64,000 nucleotides of DNA from G965200765 sp965200765 (lineage in GTDB: Bacteria > Pseudomonadota > Gammaproteobacteria > Arenicellales > JAJDZL01). The stretch lies in NCBI GenBank assembly GCA_965200765.1, contig OZ241380.1:3162001-3226000 (forward strand), written 5' to 3'. Positions 50,981 through 61,300 of this stretch are shown here, one piece after another. The position numbers and the translations under genes are program-made. Positions within the stretch are counted from its first letter, which is position 1, and each line of letters starts with the position of its first letter. The notes beneath the pieces are model-generated. The model worked only from the letters and a program-made list of their open reading frames with translations, did not search any database and was not told where the DNA came from.

Positions 50981-51177
50981 CCCTTGCAACCTGATGTCGC
51001 AAAAAAATTTGCTGTTCAACAACGACTCAAGCACGGACTTACTGTTCGGTGTACCGTATTTGTCCTTTTGCCGACTTGAACCGTCACCGTAAAAAACGGC
51101 ACGTAAGCCTTATTGTACAGCATTGGATGTAAAAAATCTCGTCGGCAAAAGTTTTCATGCAGTCGGTGTGATAAAAT
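50981..51177 (+). repeat. Direct repeat, copy 2
   Basis: Second copy of the block at 50442-50628, with several indels; ends about 20 bases from the stop codon of TIR copy 2. Confidence 0.8.
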
Positions 51178-51199
51178 GGTGGTAAGTCCCCAAATGTGT

Positions 51200-53680
51200 T
51201 TACCTTAGGGTGTTACCTCTATATTTATAAATCATCCCAAGAGTTGAGCAAAATTTCTGTTCAATAGATACTTTACTTCTATGCGTTTTCATGTAGATTC
51301 GTATTTTTAATGACAAAACTTCCTTAATGAATGGATTGCCCTTGTGTTTTGTGAGTAAAGATTTCAAGTGTTTCAGTTCTGATTCAGAAAGTTGATGACA
51401 ACTATCTAATCTACTGAAATAACCGACCAAGTCATAAGCTGGGGTGTCATGTTTTTCAACCACTTTATTGACAGCACTCGCAATATTTTTATTACTTACT
51501 GCGCTAACGACTTTATCGATATTTGCCATCGTCCACAAAAAAGATAAGAATTGAAGTTCTCTTTTTAGTTTTCCAATATCAAAATTAGGGTTTACTTTCT
51601 TGAAGAATATAGCAAACTTGGTAATTTCGTAGTCATCTTTGAGAATTAAATTAACCAATCTCAATCCTCCTTCAGTCACAACATTTATGATTTCTTCAAT
51701 TCGATGTTTCTCCATTGTTACATACTTGTTTTTCAATACTTGGCCTAAGATTTCATTGTTTTTTAATATTCGATACAAATCATCCAATATAGTGTTCTTC
51801 CTCCTTTTTAAATCTTTTTCATACTGCTGTGTATTGTTTTCAATTTTTTCTCGAGCTATTCTACTCTTTGCGCGTTCTTCGGATACACTTTTATCAGATA
51901 ATACATTTTCAGAAATATCGCGTAAAATATCTTGAAACTTACGAGTCTCTTGAAGACGAAGAGTTGCCGGGGGAACTACATCAAATGCACACATAGTCTG
52001 AATTAGAATGTCATCAATCACTTCGTTATTATCAGAATGATGAATAACAAACAACAATGTGAGGTGATTTCCATAAAATTGACTATTTTGACACATGTTA
52101 TCGATTACATGCCTTTGTTTTTCACCGGATTTAGACAAAAACTTTCCGAGAAAATAGTAATACATAAAGGGAATCCTGAATCCCACTTCATTTGAAATGA
52201 TCCCGTATTCACCGTGTTTCATTCTATTAATGAGGTGTTCCGCAATGTGGTAACTTTCAAGGTAATTTTCAACAAACAATTCGAAATCGTCGTGTGTGAA
52301 ATTCTTGAATTTCGATTCTTTGTGTTCATAAATTGCAAACGCTAGTTGTTGAGCAAAATTAAAACAAGCGTTGATATCAGTTTTTTCAATACCTGATTTG
52401 ATTAAACTCGAAATTATCAATACATAATAACAATGGCCATATGCTGTAATTTTAATTTCTTCTTGTATAAATCCTTCATATGTTTGTACGATGCTCAATA
52501 CAAAAAATGGATATCTTGGTACGATTTTGTCAGCAATTATGGCATTTACCGTAGAATCTACTTGGTCTACAAAACCATCAGGTACAGGCTTTTCTCTATT
52601 CATCAGATCTAATCGTTTTCTAATTAGAGACTCTTGTTGTCGATACGACAATGGCTTGATCTTCATTACTTTAAATCTAATAAAATTTTCATCACTTTGG
52701 TAGTACATACGATATATGTCGGTTGACATGATAACAATAACTCTATCAAAGTTATCCAAAACAAAATTTATAAATTTAACTGAACTTGGATCAAATGACA
52801 GATTGTCAATTATTATAGTTTTGTTTATTTTTTTCATCCAAAGAGAAAAGTCTCCATTCAGCTGGGTTTCAAAACACTTTTTTAGTGCTGGAATATTTAC
52901 TGGAGGTTTCGATTCCTTCAAATTAATGAGTAAAACTGATTGTAAATCATCGACCAAAGAAAGATAAAGATATCTGGCTAATGCGGTTTTACCACTTGTA
53001 GATTCGCCATGAATTAAACAATGTTTTTGTAGAAAAAGTTGTTGCTTATTTTCAATATCGTCTTCACTTATTTGACTAGATGACTTTTTAGAAGATCTAT
53101 AACGAGACAACGTCAAAAATTCAAATATATCTTGAAGTTTTATGTTACTTTCAGAAATTAATTCTGTATGCTCCATAGAACTCAAAAATGTTGGTTTATG
53201 CGTAAAATGTTCTCTAACATTTAGAGCAACCTCCTTTATTCCTTCATAAACTTCTAGCCATGCTGCATCTTCATTTTTATATTCGACAACAGGTTTCGCA
53301 TCGTTGGGCAATACTTTTATTTTATCGTTCTCAAGCAAGTCTCTCCATGCACAATGACTTAACACTATTGGGATTCGATGTCTTATTCGACCATCTGTTG
53401 GACTAATCTTGGCATTTTCCCACTCTTTCATACATTCGTCAGAAGCAATAAAATTAGCGCTGATCAAGAATAGAACTATATCCGCTTCTTCCAATTTTTT
53501 CCTGATAGAATCTGAAATTGAATCCCCCGGCAATATATTCCCATCATACCATTCCTTGATTAAATTTTGTTTTTCAAGTAAATTCAAGTGCTTCATCAAA
53601 TTGGAACGAAATTTCTCGTCTTTATGACAATAACTAAAGAACACACGTACAGGATTTGATTTTTGTTTTGATTGACTCAT
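51200..53680 (-). CDS. TIR-domain NTPase, copy 2 (826 aa)
   Basis: Same architecture as copy 1. TIR residues 11-130: VRVFFSYCHKDEKF, SISDSIRKKLEEADIVLFLI and ECMKEWENAK (Glu86). P-loop GESTSGKT (225-232) in LIHGESTSGKTALARYLYL, IIIDNLSF as weak Walker B, DIYRMYYQSDENF and the helical C-terminus. An AGGT precedes ATG 53680. The two proteins are collinear over their whole length with nearly equal size, so they are paralogues from a tandem duplication later split by IS insertions. Upstream (53690-53770) is very AT-rich, suiting a promoter. Confidence 0.85.
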   Translation of the reverse strand: MSQSKQKSNPVRVFFSYCHKDEKFRSNLMKHLNLLEKQNLIKEWYDGNILPGDSISDSIRKKLEEADIVLFLISANFIASDECMKEWENAKISPTDGRIRHRIPIVLSHCAWRDLLENDKIKVLPNDAKPVVEYKNEDAAWLEVYEGIKEVALNVREHFTHKPTFLSSMEHTELISESNIKLQDIFEFLTLSRYRSSKKSSSQISEDDIENKQQLFLQKHCLIHGESTSGKTALARYLYLSLVDDLQSVLLINLKESKPPVNIPALKKCFETQLNGDFSLWMKKINKTIIIDNLSFDPSSVKFINFVLDNFDRVIVIMSTDIYRMYYQSDENFIRFKVMKIKPLSYRQQESLIRKRLDLMNREKPVPDGFVDQVDSTVNAIIADKIVPRYPFFVLSIVQTYEGFIQEEIKITAYGHCYYVLIISSLIKSGIEKTDINACFNFAQQLAFAIYEHKESKFKNFTHDDFELFVENYLESYHIAEHLINRMKHGEYGIISNEVGFRIPFMYYYFLGKFLSKSGEKQRHVIDNMCQNSQFYGNHLTLLFVIHHSDNNEVIDDILIQTMCAFDVVPPATLRLQETRKFQDILRDISENVLSDKSVSEERAKSRIAREKIENNTQQYEKDLKRRKNTILDDLYRILKNNEILGQVLKNKYVTMEKHRIEEIINVVTEGGLRLVNLILKDDYEITKFAIFFKKVNPNFDIGKLKRELQFLSFLWTMANIDKVVSAVSNKNIASAVNKVVEKHDTPAYDLVGYFSRLDSCHQLSESELKHLKSLLTKHKGNPFIKEVLSLKIRIYMKTHRSKVSIEQKFCSTLGMIYKYRGNTLR

Positions 53681-53778
53681 TTTATATTACCTAGTTAGTT
53701 CGTATCTCAATAATTATAATTTATTTATTCAGTAAGAAAATTTGTAAAGATTTTTGAAATTTAACGTTTAAGAATATT

Positions 53779-54168
53779 TCAAAGAACCTTTCGAAAGTGT
53801 GTAATTGTCAACGGATGTAATTGTGGCAAGGTGCTCTCCGCAAACCATAAGTAGTTAGGCAAAAATATGGTGGACACTTTTTCAAGCGGCTTGGGCCAAT
53901 CTTTCAGCCGAACTTGGTAGGTGTCGGTATTCTGGACATGGTATGCATTTCGCAATAGAGACCCGGAGCTGATATTGTCGTAGCTAGTTCCAAAGTCCGT
54001 TGTAGATAAATGGCGGTAGCATGCAAGAAACATACAAACCTGTTCACTAGAAAGTCCTCGCCACTTCGTTACACCGAATTGCAGTAGAATTTGCAGAACT
54101 AGTCGTCCCTCAGCGGTAGTCATCCCCTCGGTCGTGTTAAGCAACTCCAAAAGTTTCTTCTTGGTCAT
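53779..54168 (-). CDS. Small hypothetical protein (129 aa)
   Basis: ATG 54168 gives MTKKKLLELLNTTEGMTTAE, a helical basic start, then LQFGVTKWRGLSSEQVCMFL and a Pro-rich end PNYLWFAESTLPQLHP. Longer in-frame starts exist upstream but look like debris. No strong ribosome site. No family recognised; the gene could be real and unnamed, or a relic. Confidence 0.4.
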   Translation of the reverse strand: MTKKKLLELLNTTEGMTTAEGRLVLQILLQFGVTKWRGLSSEQVCMFLACYRHLSTTDFGTSYDNISSGSLLRNAYHVQNTDTYQVRLKDWPKPLEKVSTIFLPNYLWFAESTLPQLHPLTITHFRKVL

Positions 54169-54399
54169 AGCAGTACTCTGTTGAGCATTTACTACCGTGA
54201 CTATATATACTGTCCGAGTTTTCACAAAGACACTGTTGCGAGCCACACAGGAAGTAGCACCTTGAATAAATTCATGAAGCATTTGACTTATCAATCTTGT
54301 TGTTCATACAGAGTATATTAACAAATTAACAACGGACCGATAGACATTTTTTCCTCTGGAAAGATTATTGAAGGCAAGATTGCCGATTTGCCGGGTTGA

Positions 54400-54845
54400 C
54401 TGCTGCAAGAAAACGGCTTGCCGACGATGTAGATGCTTTGTCCAAGTTAGCGAGTTGTATCACTAAGCTACGCCTAAGAGCCTCGACCAAACGGTAATCT
54501 TGCACCATGTTGGCATAGAACACATAGAACATCGATTCCTCAGGCCAGTCCATGCAGTTGCCGTCCTGGCGATTCTTCAGAATCTTCACCAACTCATTGT
54601 CTTGCATTTGTTCAATTGTCGTCTTTAGATGATTTGTCGAGTGAATTCGCCAAGACTTTCCTAGCCGAACGGGTTGCAATATAGAGTTGGATCGGTTCTT
54701 GCCATGATTGGTCCTCCTGAGCCTCGGGGGTCCCCTTATTTTGATGTTTGACAAAAGGTTGTGCCTTGATGGCAAGGCACGATTCTAGTGAGAACAACGG
54801 GTTGTATTGAATCGCGAGATTGCCCATGAACAGTACTTGAGGCAC
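54400..54845 (-). mobile_element. IS4/IS1182-like DDE element, N-terminal relic
   Basis: The minus frame EQMQDNELVKILKNRQDGNC, MDWPEESMFYVFYANMVQDY equals the 36.6-36.9 kb relic, in the same position relative to Repeat R, so both belong to one duplicated segment. Confidence 0.7.
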
Positions 54846-55238
54846 AGGTTACAAAATCGGCGAAAGCAGGCGAAGCAAGCGTTTCAAAAGTTGGAAGATC
54901 GTAGCTTCTTGGGGATGGGGAAATTTCAGAAAGTCAATACAGCGCGGTAATTCAACAGCTTGGCAACTTCGGAATCGACTTGACAAGAACGATGTGGGAA
55001 ATCGTTGTATCTGGTTGTACGGGTTCCCAGATTTAGGTGTGGTTGTAAATTGCCGGTGGGTTGGTTGGTAGTTGAGGACAAGCTTTTTGATTTGCGGAGA
55101 GTTGGCTGTTGACGAAAGCAAGAGGGGTCTTTGCATGTTTGTTTATGGACAGTCTGGCCGTTTGAGAAGCTTGTGGGTTTCGGTTCTGTCCAGTGGTCAG
55201 AGGCCTTTGCGGGTTCTAGCAAATTGCTGCCGCTCTTC

Positions 55239-55271
55239 TAGGCAAGCCCTGCTTCAAGCAGGGCTTGCCTA
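55239..55271. repeat. Perfect hairpin in Repeat R copy 3
   Basis: AGGCAAGCCCTGCTT (55240-55254) and its exact complement (55256-55270) with a one-base centre; a further T-A pair at 55239/55271. No T-run follows on either strand, so it is not a standard intrinsic terminator. Confidence 0.9.
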
Positions 55272-56165
55272 AGGGGAAGGGGGTTCGATTGATTGTCAAT
55301 TTGCCGCGGTCTTGGAATTTTCTTGATAGGCGGCTTAGCCTTCAATGAATCATGTCGTGCAATCTATCGAAGGCTTGATGGTGGATATTTCAATCAGGTC
55401 AAATCGTGAGATGTTTCCCGGAATTCGCTAAATGTCTCTGCAGATGCGAATTAAGCAATCGAAAGGAGCTGCGGTGTTGGAGGATTCAATTGAAATTTGA
55501 CATGATTCGTGAAGAAAATCAGTCTGATGCCAAGGTGCTGTAGGTATTTTAGACATACGGTCGCTGGTCAGCTGAAAAGATGAAAATTTTGCCCTGTTTG
55601 GGGTTGTTGATGTAGGTGCGGGGGATTGGCATTCAGAAATGCTTCAGAATGGCTTGTAGTTTCTGGAATCGCAAGCCGAGTTCGTGGAGCGTCAATGGTG
55701 AACATCAGGATTGCCATGAGTGCCGAATCGGTGTTTGGAAGACAGTGGCCAGTGGCCTGCGTGAATGGAGAACTTGCTGATGTTGCCGATGAGCAGTACA
55801 TGAGGCCGCTGGATAGGAAATCGTCAAAATCGGTCGAAGCAGACATTTCAAAGCTTGGAAAACACAACTTCCTGGGGTTGGGGAAATTTCAGCACATCAA
55901 AATTGCGCGGAAAATCAATAGTTTGACAAGAACGATGTATGGAATCGTATATCTGGTTGTACGGGTTCCAGATTTAGGTGTGGTTGTAAATTGCCGGTGG
56001 GTTGGTCATCAAGAATGAGCTTTTTGTTTTGGGGAGAGTTGGCTGTTGACGAAAGCAAGAGGGTCTTTGCATGTTTGTTTGTCGACAGTCAGGACGTTTG
56101 AGGAGTTTGTGGATTTGGTTTTGTCCAGCGTTTTTTGCAGGTTGTATCAATTTGTTGTGACTCTT

Positions 56166-56200
56166 CCAGGCAAGTCCTGCTGTGAGCAGGACTTGCCTGG
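56166..56200. repeat. Perfect hairpin in Repeat R copy 4
   Basis: CCAGGCAAGTCCTGCT (56166-56181), loop GTG, exact complement 56185-56200. At the equivalent place to the copy 3 hairpin, with two paired changes that keep the stem. Confidence 0.9.
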
Positions 56201-57291
56201 GGGATTCGATTGGTTGTCGATTTGCCGTGGTCTCGGAATTTTCTTGATGGATGGCATCATCTTCAAAAAATCATGGTGTGCAAGCAATTGAAGACTTGAT
56301 GGTGGAAATTTCTGTTTATCAGTCCTTGGTTTATTTACGGGAATTTGTCTGACGGCTCTGCAGATGCGAATCAAGCAATCGAAAGGAGCGGCGGTGTTGG
56401 AGGATTCAATTGAAATTTGACATGATTCGTGGAGACAATCAATCAAATGCCAAGGTCCTTCAGATGTTCCAGATTTACGATTGCTGGGTCAGCGGAGGAG
56501 ATGAAAAATTTTGCCTGTTTGGAATTGTCGATGGAGGTGCGGGGGATTGGCATTCAGAAATGATTCGGGACGACTTGTTGTTTCCGGAGGCATAAAGCAA
56601 GTTCGTGGAGCGTTAACAGTGAATCCCAGGATTGTCGCTATGAGTGCCGAATTGGTGTTTCAATCAGCATGGATTCGGGTCAGTTGGAACATGGATTTGA
56701 GTTCGAATTCAAAGGGCGCCGGTTCGGTTGGGCTTTCTGGATCTGTATTGAAGAATGTGTTGTGCTGAAGCCGGGCTAGAGCTTTTCAGGGCAGGATGTA
56801 CGTTTTGGTGTATCAGACTCAATTGCACAGAATTGAACGGATGCACGGCTACACAACAGTGTGATGTAGCCAGTTGAGACAAGTGAATGGTTCGGGGCAA
56901 TTGAAGCGAATTCCAGAGTAGTGGTCCGGGGCGGAAGTGCTTTGCAAGTCGCTTGGGTGCCAGCTTGTTGTGGAGTTGGCTGAAGATAGATCGAACATCT
57001 GTTGTCTCAGGCTAGGACGTATCCTGCGCGATTTGCTGAAGTACTCTTTGGTGATGGGACAATGATGTATGGATGTTCAGACACGAGTATTTTTTCAGGT
57101 GGAGATTGGCCAGTAGTGGCGGTGCGAACAGTTTTAGTGCTGGAGTACTCAGTCAAGGCAGACACTCCAGATCAGCTGGTGAGTTCGCTTGTCGGATATT
57201 TGCTGTCAGTACAAGAAAAACTAGTCTTGAAATCTGCTTTGACAGGGCAAGATTGGATTGTATTTGAAGTAAATTCTGGCAGGTATCAAAG

Positions 57292-57315
57292 ACATGTTGC
57301 ATATTTGCAACATAT
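57292..57315. repeat. Second inverted repeat of Repeat R, copy 5
   Basis: ACATGTTGC, six bases, then GCAACATAT (one mismatch). Perfect versions occur at 32415-32438 and 38108-38131. Confidence 0.7.
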
Positions 57316-57360
57316 TCGATTTCGACAGTTGATTCGAGAATTTCCCTTTTGCTATGCGGA

Positions 57361-58254
57361 TTGAATTGCCGTTGGCATGCAGAAGCCAGGTGAATTCAGG
57401 GAGATTGTTGTTTTGTGGAAGTGGTGCTGAGTGCAGAGGTAAGGAAGGGTCTTTAGGTCAGTTCCAGATTTATGCAAGTTGCTGTGTATCGTTGCAAAGT
57501 TGAAGGGGAGTGTGAAAATTGCTACGAAAGCTGGAGTTGTACGAGATTGCCGGTTGAGTCAGCAAGAAAGCCTGTAATTCACTTGTGACAAGTGTCGGAT
57601 GGTTGTAGCTGGCGGCTAATTGGGCATGAAGACTCTCAGGGCAGGTATGAGAATTTGAAACAAGTGAGTTCTGTTGTTCAGGATGAGAAATTTGGCGAAT
57701 TGACAAGTGTCCAGAGGTAGCCTTGGTTGAGATTTTGGTAACAGAGCAATTACAAAAATCTTTGTTATGTCTTTGATTTTCAATAACTTATTGTGAAGCG
57801 AGGCGAAGTGAGGGGTCAATATGTTGCAGAAGTTCGAGTAGCTTGGAAGGAGTAATTGGAGATTCAAGAGGGAGTTCAAGGATGTACAGCATCACAAAGA
57901 AGCAAAATAGCATTCATTCTGTAAGTCGTACAGTGTTTATCGAGATGAGAGGGTGCAGGACAATGCCAAGGTTCTGGTGCGGTTCGGGGTATATGTGACA
58001 GTAAAAGGAGGGGTAGGGGAGTGGAGTGAGCAACCATGCTGATTTTCGGTATTTGCAGGGGCGAGCTCAAAAATCTTTTCAAATTCTTTTCAAATATTTT
58101 AAATTTCGGTTAAACTACAGTGCAATCCGTATTGGAACGGCCATGTCGAATTGATTTCTGAAATGCGATGGAAAATAGTGTGTATGACTCCAAAGCGATG
58201 TTAATTCAGAGAGATTGCGTGCGGTTCAAACTGTGGACGGTTATGCAGAAAGAT
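57361..58254. other. Upstream region of the adhesin
   Basis: About 890 bases with no supported gene; frames on either strand are short. The promoter lies at its right edge. Confidence 0.5.
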
Positions 58255-58284
58255 TTGACAAATCCGAATGATTACGGATACAAT
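58255..58284 (+). promoter_or_regulatory. Sigma70-type promoter of the adhesin
   Basis: TTGACA at 58255-58260 and TACAAT at 58279-58284 with an 18-base spacer. The leader to ATG 58329 would be about 38 nt and includes a GAGGGA ribosome site at 58315-58320. Confidence 0.65.
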
Positions 58285-58328
58285 TCAAGTTTTGAGATTT
58301 AAATCCAAACGATTGAGGGAATAGCTCA

Positions 58329-61300
58329 ATGATTAAAATTAGTAATTTGACCCCTTGGAGAAGGGAGTGGTCGGTATCTGCTGCGAGCAGACTTTCCGGC
58401 TTGGCGTTTGCATTGGCGGTCGGCTTTGTGTCGATGTCAGTGCTGTCGCAGAGTGATGATGCATTGGCAGTGGATGATTGCAGTGCTTTTCAGAAACACA
58501 GTACTTCAAGAGCCGCAAGCAACAGAGATTTAGCCTGTGGTTATACAAACCTTTATCAGCCCGGGGACGAACGCGACGACAGTGATTTTCCATTGACAGC
58601 GAAAGCGGACGGCACTGCCCCGGACAACCCTTCGGAAGGAAACATCGTATACGACATGAGTGATTTCGTCGTGGTTCAGAAATATACTCCTGCTGGCGCA
58701 ACTGAAGCAGTCAATCGACCGTGGTGGCAGGCGGCTTGTACAGCTGATAGCGGGCAGATGTGCTGGACTACAGTAGCTGGGAGTGTGACGGCTCCGCCAT
58801 CAGGTGCCAAGATCTATTATAGATTGGTTGATGATGATGGCACCCCTGACCGTACTTCTGGCACTGGTGATTACGCCGCCGGTCCGGCGACTGGTACTTA
58901 TGGTAGTGTCACGGTCACGAGTGTAATTCCCATCCCCAGTAGTGACACCGCCCAAGTAGCCACCAAAAAGGTTGATGGAAGCAATCTCGCGGATGCGGAC
59001 CACAACCAACTTTTCTTGGAGCCAAACTCTGCTGATTTAATGTTTCCCAATCGAGTTCAAATCAACTTAGGTTGGGACTCCGGCCCTACGATTCGAGGCA
59101 TAAAGGAGAGAATTTATCGAAGCGGTGGAGTCCCCGCACGTGTTCCTCGCACTCTTGTAAACGGAGTAGACGAAGATGGATTTGGAAGGTATGCGGTGAA
59201 ATGGGATGCATCCAACAGCATTGGCATGCGTTATCGGTACGCGTATATTGTTAGTCACGGAAGAGGTACTGTAGCCAATAGAATTGATAATACAATTATC
59301 GAGGGTGGTGCGGACAAGGTATCGAAGATTGAGAATGATCAGATCAATGCAGAAGGCGGTTCTCAGGATGGCGGCGGCATTGATTTCCGCGGCGATGCGC
59401 AGGAGATGTTGTTGCGTTTAGGCGAGCGTCGCGGTAGTGGCGCTACTGCTCGATGGGTGCGTACTACTGTTATAGCTAGGTCGGCTGGGGAGAACAGCGA
59501 TTTTCATGCGATCCATTTTCGTCCGGAAACACAGCGAGGGGGCATTGGCGAAATCATATTGCTGGATGCAACCATTACTATGCTGAATGGCGGTTCGTCG
59601 CCGGAAGAAGGTCGCGGAATGATTGTCACTACTGGCGATGACAGCAGCGGCGTAACGATCAGCGTTACCAATCCTTTGGGTGATGATAATGACGACGGCG
59701 ATTCTACCGGAGGGATTGATGTTCAAGTCAATACCCCGGTGACCATCAAGACAAGCGGAGCGCGCAGTCATGGTATTGCGCTGAACTTGGGATATGGAGA
59801 AGGACAGACGGAAAATACCGCTCTCTACCAAAGGGCGGCGATTCTGCTGGAAGGCAGTCACAGGGATACCTCTTTGCGGGTTGGCTTACCCGAGGGGACG
59901 GTGCAAAAGGCATCGAACAACCTCTTGGAGTCAGCGGGTTATGTCCAAAGTATGAGAATTGCGACGAATGGAGACAAGTCTGGTGGCATTGTCATCCGTA
60001 ATTCGGGTGCGGCTGGAGAAGGCGGCGCGCCTGTGTGGCTGGGTGCAGTAGCTGGTAATAGAAGAGTCCATGATAATCCCGATTTTGCCTTAGTCGGTGA
60101 CGACGACAACCCCTTGCCTGATTACTCGCTTGTAGTGGACAAGCCGATTGTAACGACCGGCGCTGGCAGTCACGGCGTGGTTGCTGCAATTGCTGAATCC
60201 GGCATCACGATGGTGGTCGATATCGAAGACCTTGACGATGGCGATGCCGACAATGGAGTCGAGCAGACCATTAGTGCAAGCGGCACCGGTTCGATGGCGC
60301 TTTCGGGAGCAGGTTCCATGGGCAAATTCGACGTCAATGTGAAAGGCCATGTTACTGGCGGCATTGCAACCGGTGATGGCGCCGACACGATTGATGTAGG
60401 TGTTGATGCAACCGACGATGATGATGACAAGAGCCCCAAGATTACCGGCGGCATTGATGCCGGCGGCGGCGATGATACGGTGAATGTCGTGCTTGGTTCC
60501 GTAATGGGCACGATAAACTCCGGTAGCGGATGCGACACAGTGGATTTGAAGGCTGGCGTAAGCGTGGGCGGCGTGAGCCTGGGTCTGTGCGAAGGCGCGA
60601 ACAAGAAGAATGTGCTCAATACAGCAGTCAACATTGCAGGCAATGTTGCGGCTGGCGGCACAACAGAACTCAATCTGGCGAGTCGCACGGTTGGCAGCGT
60701 GACTCTGACCGGTTCGGGCACCACCACGGTGAACGGCGGCACGATTGGCAGCATCGGGTTCAGTGCAGCGGCGGGAACCGCTAGCAAAGTAGTGGTTGGC
60801 ACCAGTACCAACACGGTAACCCTGAATGGCAATATCACAGGCGGCGCCGGAAACGATGAAGTTGAATTGTCGTCCGGTACGATGTTTGCCGTTGATGATG
60901 CTGACACTGCCGATGAGAACGAAGCGTCGATGATTTCCCTGGGAGCCGGCGACGATACTTTGACTTATACTGCGGTTCGCCTGTCTGGCGGCACTGCTAC
61001 AACGAATGCCCGCCGCAATCTGCCAGCTGTTGATGCAGGTGCCGGATGCGATTCGATCACGCTGAGTGCCAGCGGTTCGACAGGCACCGGTACAGACAGT
61101 AAAGCCGGCAACATTGACCTTGGTGCTTGCGAAGGCAGTGGAATGGATCGTCTGACGAGCAATATCGTCATAGAGGGCAACATTGAAAGCAGCGGGAACT
61201 CGCAGATCAGGCTGAACGGCGGTTCGCTGAATGGCAATCTTGCACTGGGTGCCGGCAATGACGATGTGCAACTGGGCGACGGAGTTACGATTTCGGGCAC

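Larger units (their letters stand above)
54846..57360 (+). repeat. Repeat R tandem array (copies 3-5)
   Basis: Three consecutive degenerate units. The clearest spacing is 941 bases (GGTGTGGTTGTAAATTGCCG at 55036 and 55977). Copies 1 and 2 are at 32.1 and 37.0 kb. Protein-like scraps include KFDMIRGDNQSNAK, MVNIRIAMSAE, SRNFLDGW-type and EVLFGDGTMMYGCSDTSIF, but no domain is recognised. The array lies directly upstream of the adhesin gene. It could be a decayed tandem gene family. Confidence 0.65.

Noticed and set aside
55239..56200. Repeat R hairpins as Rho-independent terminators
   Set aside because: No run of T follows the stem on either strand.
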